Source of the DNA: Treponema sp.
Lineage (GTDB): Bacteria > Spirochaetota > Spirochaetia > Treponematales > Treponemataceae
Length of the DNA stretch: 64,000 bases
Assembly (NCBI GenBank): GCA_017935745.1
Contig: JAGBGX010000013.1
Coordinates: 33,170-97,169, forward strand
Direction: 5' to 3'
Shown here: piece by piece, positions 53,139 to 60,918 of the stretch
Position numbering within the stretch: the first letter of the stretch is position 1
Layout of the letters: each line of letters opens with the position of its first letter
The notes under the pieces: model-generated
What the model was told of the DNA's origin: nothing
The model's database searches: none
Seen by the model: the letters and a program-made list of their open reading frames with translations, nothing else
Translations under genes and position numbers: made by a program

Positions 53139-54095
53139 CTAGAGCGATGACAGCGCCTGCGCAGTGCCGGCCGGCGCAACCGTCAGGCTTGAAGCGTACT
53201 CAGTGTTTCCCCACAGTCCGCCCAGAACTTTTCCGGGGCCTGCTTCAAGCGCAGCCCAGTTTTCAAATCCGTCAGCCTGCATTACAGCGGCAAGATTTTT
53301 TTCTTCATCAGTCCATAAAACAGGATGCGTCAAGTGAAGCACCGCTGATTTTTTTGCCTCCTCGCCGGAAACGCATTCTTTTCCAGTGACATTGGAGAAC
53401 AGGTGAATGGCCGGATCGCTGAACTGCACGCCTGCAATAGCCTGTTCAAATTCATCAGCAGCTTTCTGCATCAGGGGCGAATGAAACGGCCCTGCGACTT
53501 TCAGCCTTATTGCGCGGCGCGCGCCGGCCTGGGAAGCCGCTTTTTCTACAGCTTCAAGAGCTTCCGCCGTTCCGCTGACTACAGTCTGCTTTTCGCTGTT
53601 CATGTTCGCAGCATACGCATCCGTGATTCCTGAGGCAATCTCCCTGACTTTTTCAGGAGAAAGCCCGATGACAGCAGTCATTCCCGGCGCATGGCCTTCA
53701 TTTTTTGCAGCGATTTCATCACAGACACTCTGCATGATAAGCCCGCGCTGGCGGACAACCTGTATGACATCTTCAAATGAAAGCACTCCGGCAGCATACA
53801 GCGCAGGAAATTCTCCAAGGCTGAATCCCATGGCGGCATGCGGCTCAATGCCCTTTTCCTTCAGGGCGGCCACAGCGGCAAGGGAAGCTGCTGTTATGGC
53901 AATCTGGCTGTTGTCTGAGCGGCTCAGGCTGGCAGCATCAGACTCCCACAAAAGCTGCGCCATATCCATATTGATAATAGAAGAAATATCATCAATCACT
54001 TTTTTTGCAGCCGCAGATGACTCTGCAATGTCCTTTGCCATTCCCGGCGCCTGAGCACCCTGGCCCGGAAACAAAAACGCATATTTTTTAGCCAT
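53139..54095 (-). CDS. fabD: malonyl-CoA:ACP transacylase FabD
   Basis: 318 residues. FLFPGQGAQAPGMAKDI, the nucleophile Ser in GFSLGEFPALYAAGVL and the His in GPFHSPLMQKAADEF identify FabD. It loads malonate onto ACP. ATG 54095 follows AGGAGGTAATT. First gene of the operon. Its leader of about 110 nt carries an 8-bp inverted repeat. Confidence 0.95.
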   Translation of the reverse strand: MAKKYAFLFPGQGAQAPGMAKDIAESSAAAKKVIDDISSIINMDMAQLLWESDAASLSRSDNSQIAITAASLAAVAALKEKGIEPHAAMGFSLGEFPALYAAGVLSFEDVIQVVRQRGLIMQSVCDEIAAKNEGHAPGMTAVIGLSPEKVREIASGITDAYAANMNSEKQTVVSGTAEALEAVEKAASQAGARRAIRLKVAGPFHSPLMQKAADEFEQAIAGVQFSDPAIHLFSNVTGKECVSGEEAKKSAVLHLTHPVLWTDEEKNLAAVMQADGFENWAALEAGPGKVLGGLWGNTEYASSLTVAPAGTAQALSSL

Positions 54096-54112
54096 AATTA
54101 CCTCCTGAATAT

Positions 54113-54144
54113 CTTGGAAACTCACTTCCAGAGCATTTTCCAAG
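54113..54144. promoter_or_regulatory. inverted repeat in the fabD leader
   Basis: CTTGGAAA (54113-54120) and TTTCCAAG (54137-54144), 16 bp apart, just upstream of the fabD ribosome site. It could be an operator or an mRNA hairpin controlling fatty-acid synthesis genes. Confidence 0.45.
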
Positions 54145-54210
54145 AACACGGCACATTTTTAGACGTTATGCCAGCACAGTCCGCTGCCTGAGCAGATCCG
54201 GGCTGCCTTT

Positions 54211-54238
54211 ATTATGACAAAATGCAAAATAATGTCAA
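54211..54238 (-). promoter_or_regulatory. promoter of the fab operon
   Basis: TTGACA (54233-54238), 16-bp spacer, CATAAT (54211-54216) on the minus strand. Confidence 0.6.
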
Positions 54239-54257
54239 GTACAATGGCTTTTCTAAA

Positions 54258-54296
54258 ATAAAAAAGCCCTTGCACAGCAGCAAGAGCTTTTTTCCT
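54258..54296 (-). terminator. Rho-independent terminator of ptsN
   Basis: AAAAAGCCCTTGC / GCAAGAGCTTTTTT with one mismatch; the T-run on either strand allows use in both directions. It separates ptsN from the fab operon. Confidence 0.75.
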
Positions 54297-54308
54297 ATAT
54301 CCGGCAGA

Positions 54309-54755
54309 CTATTCGGTTAAAATCTTGATGACTTCCGCCTTGTCCTGCGTGTTCAAAATCTGCGCTCTCTTGTCCGCGGATTTAAAGAGAAGGCTTACTT
54401 CAGCAAGAAACTGAAGATGCGGGCCTGTTTTGTTCACCGGAGACAGCGTCATGATAAAGATGCGGCACGGCTCCTGATCGAGGCTGTCAAAGTCAACCGG
54501 GTTGTCAGACACACCGATGCAGGCAACAAGATCGGAAACAGTGTCCGTTTTTCCGTGGGGAATTGCAATTCCGTGCTTCATGCCGGTAGACATTTTCCGC
54601 TCGCGGTCCAAGACGCACTCTTTTGCGGCAGCCTTGTCTGTTACTTTTCCGGCTTTAACAAGAATTTCAAGCAATTCGTCAATAATATCTTCTTTTGAAG
54701 TGCCTTTTAAATGAAGGTCAACGGTGTCAGGTGTTAATACTGTTCTTAAGTCCAT
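54309..54755 (-). CDS. ptsN: PTS IIA component, PtsN/EIIA-Ntr type
   Basis: 148 residues, EIIA type 2 fold. The phosphorylated His is in GIAIPHGKTDTVSDLVACIG. It probably belongs to a regulatory PTS, since no membrane IIBC genes are nearby. A perfect TTGACA-17-TACACT promoter ends 6 bp before the ATG; there is no Shine-Dalgarno. Confidence 0.9.
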   Translation of the reverse strand: MDLRTVLTPDTVDLHLKGTSKEDIIDELLEILVKAGKVTDKAAAKECVLDRERKMSTGMKHGIAIPHGKTDTVSDLVACIGVSDNPVDFDSLDQEPCRIFIMTLSPVNKTGPHLQFLAEVSLLFKSADKRAQILNTQDKAEVIKILTE

Positions 54756-54761
54756 ATATCT

Positions 54762-54790
54762 AGTGTATGTTCACAAATAAAAATTGTCAA
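54762..54790 (-). promoter_or_regulatory. promoter of ptsN, leaderless type
   Basis: TTGACA (54785-54790), 17-bp spacer, TACACT (54762-54767), 6 bp to ATG 54755. Confidence 0.75.
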
Positions 54791-54824
54791 GTTAAAATTC
54801 ACATTATGCCCATTTTTATTCGTG

Positions 54825-54960
54825 CGGAGGATTTTATACCCTGATGCTTGCATCGTAATAAAGGGTATAAAATCCGACTGCAATACCTTATGAGAACAGC
54901 AGACTCAACGCTCTGCGTTAAGTCTGCTGATTCGAGCGGAGGATTTTATGCCCCGATGCT
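54825..54960. repeat. hairpin-rich intergenic element with a repeated 25-bp word
   Basis: Hairpin A: GGATTTTATACCCT / AGGGTATAAAATCC (54829-54875) with a nested GATGC-TT-GCATC. Hairpin B: 15-bp arms with one mismatch around TCT (54897-54929, core CAGCAGACT / AGTCTGCTG). The words at 54825-54849 and 54936-54960 (starting GCGGAGGATTTTAT) match at 23 of 25 positions. The 247-bp gap between ptsN and the AraC gene holds nothing else I can support. Confidence 0.75.
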
Positions 54961-55002
54961 CTGCGCCGGAATCCGCCCATTCACCAGAAAGCCGCCGCGC
55001 AT

Positions 55003-55890
55003 TTATGGCAGCAAAGCGGAATTCTTTCTGAATTCAAGCGGAGCCGTCTGATAATACTTATGGAAGGTTTCGCAAAAATAGCTCGTCCCCGAAAATCCGC
55101 TTTCGTATGCGATTTCCGTCACAGGCATTTCTGTCTTGCACAAAAGCTCAGTGCTTACCTTCAGCCGGTACTTTATCAGGTATGTGACCGGAGACTCCTT
55201 GAGATACGCATTGAACAGGGCGGAACACTTGCTCTTGCAGCAGAATCCGGCGGACGCAATCTGCTCAAGCGAAATTTTTTTTCTGTAGTTCTTCTGAATA
55301 AAGCCCATCATCAGCTTGAGCGCGTTCAGGCTGGAAGATTCCCGGGGCTGCTCATCCGGCTGTATTCCTGAATGCACATAGAGAAGCTCGAAAATTTCAA
55401 AGAACTGCTTCTGCACCGAAAACTGCCACATCGGCTTTTCCCGCAAGCGGAACAGCTCCCTAAGAATCCCGATGACTTTTTTCTGCCATGGAATTTCCCG
55501 GACGAGCTTTATGTACGGAAGGCTGGAGCTGTAGACAAACGGCCTAACGAACGACTCGTCAAATTCACGGTTTGCGCACAGCAGCGACGGATTCAGTATG
55601 ATGCAGATATATTCACAGTCCGTATGCTCTGTGACAAATCCGTAGTGAACGTGGCGGCTGTTCACAAAGATGCCGTCGCCTTCCTTCAGCTCAATAATAG
55701 AGCCGTCCACATTGTACAGCTCCGAATTGCGCACCGGGATGACAAATTCCAAGTCTTCGTGCCAGTGGGCGTTTCCCCGCAGGCCGGGGTAAAAGGACAT
55801 GAGTCCGCTTGCAATGTAGGCAGGAAATGCAGGATCGTTATAAGCAATATTTTCCGACAGATCCACATTGAATGTTGAAAACCGTTTCAA
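55003..55890 (-). CDS. AraC family transcriptional regulator
   Basis: 295 residues. N-terminal cupin-like sensor domain (NAHWHEDLEFVIPVRNSELY; GDGIFVNSRHVHYGF), C-terminal double HTH (KISLEQIASAGFCCKSKCSA; VTEIAYESGFSGTSYFCETF, then YYQTAPLEFRK). It should sense a sugar and control the divergent GH3 gene. The start is TTG at 55888-55890, set by AGGAGG six bases upstream; the ATG inside that gap is out of frame and stops at once. Confidence 0.92.
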   Translation of the reverse strand: MKRFSTFNVDLSENIAYNDPAFPAYIASGLMSFYPGLRGNAHWHEDLEFVIPVRNSELYNVDGSIIELKEGDGIFVNSRHVHYGFVTEHTDCEYICIILNPSLLCANREFDESFVRPFVYSSSLPYIKLVREIPWQKKVIGILRELFRLREKPMWQFSVQKQFFEIFELLYVHSGIQPDEQPRESSSLNALKLMMGFIQKNYRKKISLEQIASAGFCCKSKCSALFNAYLKESPVTYLIKYRLKVSTELLCKTEMPVTEIAYESGFSGTSYFCETFHKYYQTAPLEFRKNSALLP

Positions 55891-56096
55891 ACCATGCCTC
55901 CTGAACTGTATCTGCGTCCGGGCAGCGCAGAAGTTATGGAAGATTGTTATATTAATTTACCATATAGTTAAAGATTTTGGAATACTTCAATGCTACTATG
56001 TTTTTTAATCTGAAGAAACACAGCTGCGCTCTTATGGCCGTCTTTCCGGCAGCCGGAGCAGCGCAGAAAAACGGTATATGTCCGGGGAGGCAGTGC

Positions 56097-58901
56097 ATGA
56101 CATTTGCAGAAAAAATTTTAGAGGCGGCGCAGGAAGGTATTGTGCTGCTGAAAAATCAGGACGGAGTTCTTCCGCTCAAGGAAAATGAAACAGTTTCCAT
56201 CTTTGGAAGGTGCCAGTTTGACTTTTACAAGTGCGGAATGGGCTCGGGCGGCTCCGTACGCGCTCCATATGCAACTTCGCTGACCGGCAGCATTCCGGCG
56301 GCAAACAGGGAGCTTGCAGACATATACAAAAAGTGGATCAAGGAAAATCCGTTTGACAACGGCGGAGGCGGCTGGGCGGCTGAACCGTTCTTCCAAAAGG
56401 AAATGCCGGTTTCCCATGAGCTGGCGGAAAAAGCGGCAGCGGTTTCCAGCAAGGCGGTCTTTGTGGTCGGACGGAATGCAGGCGAAGACAAGGATTTTCT
56501 GCCGCAAAAAGGATGCTGGCTTCTGACTGACGGGGAGCGCAGCATACTCAGGGAGCTGTGCAGCACATTTGAGCATGTCATCATCGTTTTCAACACATGC
56601 GGAATCATAGACACGTCATGGATAGACAGCCCGGAATTTTCAGGACGCATAAAAGCAGCTGTCTATGCATGGCAAGGCGGACAGGAAGCGGGGCGCGCCT
56701 GCGCGAACATTCTCACGGGAAAGGCAGTTCCAAGCGGAAAGCTTTCAGACACAATCGCACGCTCCCTTGACGATTATCCTTCGACAAAAAATTTCGCCAC
56801 CCCGGGCGAAGCAGTGTACGAGGAAGATATTTACACCGGGTACAGATATTTTTCAACATTCGCAAAAGACAGGATTCTCTTTCCGTTCGGATTCGGACTG
56901 TCCTATACTGAGTTTGAAGTGAAATGCGTTTCTTCCTCTTTCAAGGACGGAACTGTAACAGTGAACGTTTCCGTAAAGAACACAGGAAGCGCATTCAGCG
57001 GCAAGGAAACTGTGCAGCTGTATTGCAGCGCGCCGCAGGGCAGGCTCGGCAAGCCTGCAAAAGTTCTCGCAGCCTTCAGGAAGACTTCCCTTCTGCGGCC
57101 CGGAGAGTCTGAGACGCTTGAGCTTTCATTCACGCTGGGCAGCATCGCCTCGTATGACGACTCAGGAATTTCAGGATTCAAAAACGCCTTTGTCCTTGAG
57201 GAAGGAGCGTATGTCATTCTCATGGGAACTGACAGTGAAAGCGCGCAGCCTGTTCCTGTGGGAAATGAAGATTCGGTTTTCATAGAAAAAACGTACGCGG
57301 TTGAAAAGCTTGAGCAGGCGCTTGCGCCGGAAAAGGAATTTGAAAGAATCAGGCCGGGAGAAAAAAATCCGGACGGAACATTTGCGCTGCAAAAAGAGAT
57401 GGTGCCTGTCATTTCATACAGCATCGCAGAAAGAATCAGGGAAAACCTTCCGAAGGAAATTCCGTTCACGGGCGACAAGGGCATCCGCTTTCAGGACATA
57501 CTGAAGAACCCGCAGCTGCTGGACGCGTTTGTCGCGCAGCTCAGCCCGAAGGAGCTTTCAACGCTTGTGCGCGGAGAAGGCATGATGAGCCGCAAGGCGA
57601 CAATGGGAATTGCGTCCGTGTTCGGCGGAGTGAGCGAGGCTCTGTACAGCTACGGAATTCCCGTCGCAGGATGCGCGGACGGCCCTTCAGGAATCAGGCT
57701 TGACACGGGAAAGGAAGCGTCGCTCATGCCGGTCGGAACGATGCTCGCCTGCTCATGGAACGTCCGGCTTGTGCAGGAGCTTTTTGAATTTGAAGGGAAG
57801 GAGCTGAAGGAAAACCAGATTGACACGGTGCTCGGCCCGGGAATCAACATCCACAGGAATCCGCTGAACGGACGGAACTTCGAGTACTTTTCAGAAGATC
57901 CGCTTCTGACGGGAAAGATGACTTCCGCAATCATACAGGGCGTCTCAAAGGAAGGCCCGCTGCCAACGATAAAGCACTTTGCCTGCAACAGCCAGGAAAC
58001 AGAGCGCAGGAGCCATAACTCAGTTGTCTCAGAGCGTGCGCTCAGGGAGCTGTACCTCAGGCCGTTTGAAATCGCCGTCAAGGAAGGAAACGCGCAGTCC
58101 ATCATGACGAGCTACAACGCAGTGAACGGACACTTCACCGCGAGCAGCTATGATCTGACATCAACAATCCTGCGCAAGGAATGGAAATTCGGCGGGCTTG
58201 TCATGACCGACTGGTGGGCGCGGATGAACGACTGCGTGAAAAAAGGAGAAGGAGACATCAGGCTCACCGCATCCATGGTCCGCTCACGGAACGATGTCTA
58301 TATGATTGTTGACAACGACACCGCGGAAAAGGACGGAAACAGCGACAACATCGAGGCAAGCCTCAGCGACGGCTCGCTCACCGTTGCAGAGCTACAGGTG
58401 TGTGCAAAGGACATCCTCACATTCCTCATGCGCTCGCCTGTTGCACAGCGGAAGCTCAGGCCGCTCAACTGCATTCCGTCATTCACGCCGAAAATCGAAA
58501 AGCTTCCTGAAGGAGCGAAAGCCGCGGAAGAAAACGTGCGCTTCCTGTGCAACGGGGAAACAAAGCGGTTCTTCCTTGCACCGGAAGACGGAATCTACAA
58601 TGTCATCGGGCTGATTTCAAAGCCGGCTGACGAAACAACGGTGTCGCAGTCAGTGTGCAATGTCCTGATTGACGGAAAGCCGACATTCGCGTTTGAGTGC
58701 CGCTCGACAGAAGGAAAGGACACCGGGGCGATTATCGGCCAGATGAAGCTTGCGCGGGGCTTCTACGAAATTTCGCTTGAGCATACAAAGCCCGGCATTA
58801 CAATACGGTTTGTAGGCCTTTCACGGGACATTTCAACGGCATCAGCTGCTGAATACTTTACAAACGAAGGAGAGCCGAAGCGAGAGCGGATGCATCCGTA
58901 G
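56097..58901 (+). CDS. beta-glucosidase, GH3 family with circularly permuted domains
   Basis: 934 residues. The usual GH3 C-terminal domain comes first (EGIVLLKNQDGVLPL; YSTFAKDRILFPFGFGLSYT in part) with a fibronectin III-like domain to about 440. The (beta/alpha)8 domain then follows (GCADGPSGIRLD; LGPGINIHRNPLNGRNFEYF; KHFACNSQETERR). The nucleophile Asp is at about 705 in VMTDWW. The last 140 residues are a beta domain. No signal peptide, so it is cytoplasmic and splits imported glucosides. ATG 56097 follows GGGGAGG; starts further upstream lack a site. Confidence 0.92.
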   Translation: MTFAEKILEAAQEGIVLLKNQDGVLPLKENETVSIFGRCQFDFYKCGMGSGGSVRAPYATSLTGSIPAANRELADIYKKWIKENPFDNGGGGWAAEPFFQKEMPVSHELAEKAAAVSSKAVFVVGRNAGEDKDFLPQKGCWLLTDGERSILRELCSTFEHVIIVFNTCGIIDTSWIDSPEFSGRIKAAVYAWQGGQEAGRACANILTGKAVPSGKLSDTIARSLDDYPSTKNFATPGEAVYEEDIYTGYRYFSTFAKDRILFPFGFGLSYTEFEVKCVSSSFKDGTVTVNVSVKNTGSAFSGKETVQLYCSAPQGRLGKPAKVLAAFRKTSLLRPGESETLELSFTLGSIASYDDSGISGFKNAFVLEEGAYVILMGTDSESAQPVPVGNEDSVFIEKTYAVEKLEQALAPEKEFERIRPGEKNPDGTFALQKEMVPVISYSIAERIRENLPKEIPFTGDKGIRFQDILKNPQLLDAFVAQLSPKELSTLVRGEGMMSRKATMGIASVFGGVSEALYSYGIPVAGCADGPSGIRLDTGKEASLMPVGTMLACSWNVRLVQELFEFEGKELKENQIDTVLGPGINIHRNPLNGRNFEYFSEDPLLTGKMTSAIIQGVSKEGPLPTIKHFACNSQETERRSHNSVVSERALRELYLRPFEIAVKEGNAQSIMTSYNAVNGHFTASSYDLTSTILRKEWKFGGLVMTDWWARMNDCVKKGEGDIRLTASMVRSRNDVYMIVDNDTAEKDGNSDNIEASLSDGSLTVAELQVCAKDILTFLMRSPVAQRKLRPLNCIPSFTPKIEKLPEGAKAAEENVRFLCNGETKRFFLAPEDGIYNVIGLISKPADETTVSQSVCNVLIDGKPTFAFECRSTEGKDTGAIIGQMKLARGFYEISLEHTKPGITIRFVGLSRDISTASAAEYFTNEGEPKRERMHP

Positions 58902-58908
58902 AAAGCAC

Positions 58909-58927
58909 AGCCGCCTGAATGGCGGCT
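58909..58927. terminator. hairpin between the GH3 and FRG genes
   Basis: AGCCGCC-TGAAT-GGCGGCT, 7-bp perfect stem, between two convergent genes. No clear T-run. Confidence 0.5.
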
Positions 58928-58955
58928 GACTGCGAGCCAAGGCGGAGCAGCAAGG

Positions 58956-60251
58956 CTACGGATTCCCTGCGTCCATGCGCTTCTCGGCTTTTTTGGTCAG
59001 CACATAAGACACGCTGTTCTTTTCCGGGTACACAAAATCCTCCGTGATGCCGAAGTTTGCAAGTTCCCTTGCAATCCGTTTCTTTGCGGACGGCGGAATC
59101 AGAATCTGCCTGCGGATGCCGCGCGTGTCCTTGAACATCAGGCGGTTCAAGCCGAACGGATCTGAACGGAATTTTTCAACCTTATTGTCCATGCTGTACG
59201 GCTCTACCTTTCTGAACACGATGTCCCATGAGCTTGAATCCTTGAGCGCCGACGAGTACGGGGAATTCTTCTTGAGGCTGCAGAGGGAGATGTCTTCATC
59301 TGCGCTGCTGATGATATGCTCCGTAAGCTTTTCCGCGTCAACTGATGATACGTCCGCGCCCTTGTTCCTGTTTACGGCACAGATTTCGTTTGCGTTCACG
59401 GCAATGAACAGCCCGCTCTGGTTTGCAATGCGCTCGTTGCTGCGGCTTGTCCGCACGATTACGGAGCGGCTCACCACATCCTTCAGATGAACAAGCTTTA
59501 TCTTCATGGCAAGGTTTCCGTCATTCTGAACCGCCATGCCGAGCTTCTTCAGCGGAAACTCCCGCTTCATGAACGCTGTGTTTGCAATAATGGACACAGT
59601 GAGGCTTTTTTCGTACTTCATGCTGTCAGGCGCGGCCGCGCTGTCGTTCCATGCAGGCTCTTCGTCCGGCTCGCCGTACAGCTCTACGCAGCCCCAGCTG
59701 AACTCGTTGTCCTCAGGCACGCCGATTGCAGTCTTTGCTTTTGTGCAGGCGAACAGCATCGCCACAAGCGGATCTTCCGAGATGTCAAGGAGACGGGTGG
59801 GAAGCTCGTAGTGCTGCATGAACGTGAGCTTCCGCATGGCGTTTGTGCAGCTGTCCGTCTCCTGCGGGTAGCGGCGCATGAACTCCTCCAAAAGGACGTG
59901 CTCAAGCTCCGGCTTGCTTTCGCGAAGCCCCGGCGGAACCGGGACGTAGTTTGCATTCGTAAAGCCGCGCCAGTATATCTGCTTGAGCTTGTACAGGCTG
60001 TTTTTCTCCATGTCGCTGTACGCGTCCGCAACAGCCTCCACGTACTCGCTAAGGCTCTCGGCTACAGCCGGCTGAACCTTCACGCCGTCCGCCATGGTGA
60101 ACAGCCCCTGCGCCCTGTTCCGCTCTCCTGAAGGCAGGCTGAATTCCCCGCCGCACTCCAGCCGCTTCTTCCACAGGCTTTCTTCCGACGTGGAAAAACC
60201 GAAGCCCTTCACGCGCACGGACTTCCCGTAAACTTCGTCACAGTCCGACAT
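58956..60251 (-). CDS. FRG-domain protein
   Basis: 431 residues. The FRG domain (about 85-260) is marked by IYWRGFTNANYVPVPPGLRE, then EEFMRRYPQET and MQHYELPTRLLDISEDPLVA. FRG proteins are common in phage-defence and accessory islands, with unknown biochemistry. The C-terminal 170 residues are not recognised. The start at 60251 overlaps the end of the leucine-rich-repeat gene by 14 bp, so the two act as a unit. Confidence 0.85.
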   Translation of the reverse strand: MSDCDEVYGKSVRVKGFGFSTSEESLWKKRLECGGEFSLPSGERNRAQGLFTMADGVKVQPAVAESLSEYVEAVADAYSDMEKNSLYKLKQIYWRGFTNANYVPVPPGLRESKPELEHVLLEEFMRRYPQETDSCTNAMRKLTFMQHYELPTRLLDISEDPLVAMLFACTKAKTAIGVPEDNEFSWGCVELYGEPDEEPAWNDSAAAPDSMKYEKSLTVSIIANTAFMKREFPLKKLGMAVQNDGNLAMKIKLVHLKDVVSRSVIVRTSRSNERIANQSGLFIAVNANEICAVNRNKGADVSSVDAEKLTEHIISSADEDISLCSLKKNSPYSSALKDSSSWDIVFRKVEPYSMDNKVEKFRSDPFGLNRLMFKDTRGIRRQILIPPSAKKRIARELANFGITEDFVYPEKNSVSYVLTKKAEKRMDAGNP

Positions 60252-60831
60252 ACCCGAACCCCTGCCCGCGCGCGAACGATACCACATCCTTATTGTTGCT
60301 CGCGAACATCACGTTGCGGCAGCCGCTGAACGCGTCCGGCGAAATGGAAATAGAGCCTTTTTCTTTTACAGGAATAACCACCGTGCGCAGCTTGCTGCAC
60401 CCGGCGAACGCATCTTTTTCAATGCGCAGCGTCCCCGAGACCTGCGGCAGTATGACAGTGTGCAGCTCATGGCAGTTGAGGAACGCGTTGTGCTGAATGG
60501 TGAGAGTGCCTGTAGAGGAAGTGTCTGTAGAGGAAGTGTCTGTAGAGGAAAGTTCAACTCCTGCTTCATTTGCTTTATCTATGTCTGCACAGCAGAAGAC
60601 ATTCAGGCCGCTTTCCTTGAATGCGTCCTCTTCAATTGTTGCAAGATTTTCCTTGCATTCCACAACCTTGAGTGTTTCGTCATACGCAAAGGCGTTTGCA
60701 GCGATTACATTCTGCCCTGCTTTAAATACGCTCTCTTTTTCTGAAATGGTGCAGACAAACCGCTGCAACTTGTCATTGTCATCAACAAAAATGCTGATTC
60801 CGCTACTGTTTTTGATGCCTTTTATGCTCAT
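60238..60831 (-). CDS. BspA-like leucine-rich-repeat protein (LRR_5)
   Basis: 197 residues. Four to five LRR_5 units are seen (ANAFAYDETLKVVECKENLA; HNAFLNCHELHTVILPQVSG; DAFAGCSKLRTVVIPVKEKG; DAFSGCRNVMFASNNKDVV). A Ser/Thr/Asp run (STDTSSTDTSSTGT) comes from 15-bp DNA repeats at about 60507-60552. There is no signal peptide, unlike surface BspA proteins, so it is probably cytoplasmic and linked to the FRG protein. AGGAGAATAGT precedes ATG 60831. Confidence 0.82.
   Translation of the reverse strand: MSIKGIKNSSGISIFVDDNDKLQRFVCTISEKESVFKAGQNVIAANAFAYDETLKVVECKENLATIEEDAFKESGLNVFCCADIDKANEAGVELSSTDTSSTDTSSTGTLTIQHNAFLNCHELHTVILPQVSGTLRIEKDAFAGCSKLRTVVIPVKEKGSISISPDAFSGCRNVMFASNNKDVVSFARGQGFGYVGL
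60507..60552. repeat. 15-bp tandem repeat, about three copies
   Basis: CTGTAGAGGAAGTGT repeated in frame within the leucine-rich-repeat gene; copy-number change would keep the frame. Confidence 0.8.
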
Positions 60832-60918
60832 ACTATTCTCCTTGGGCATTCCGCCCGCTGTTATATACAACCCGGCATAGCGCCGGGTGGCTCACTTTTA
60901 TACCATGTGTACAGGCAT

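Noticed and set aside
55977..56096. N-terminal extension of the GH3 enzyme by 40 residues
   Set aside because: No ribosome site and no signal peptide in the extension; the ATG at 56097 follows GGGGAGG and begins at the family's usual N-terminus.
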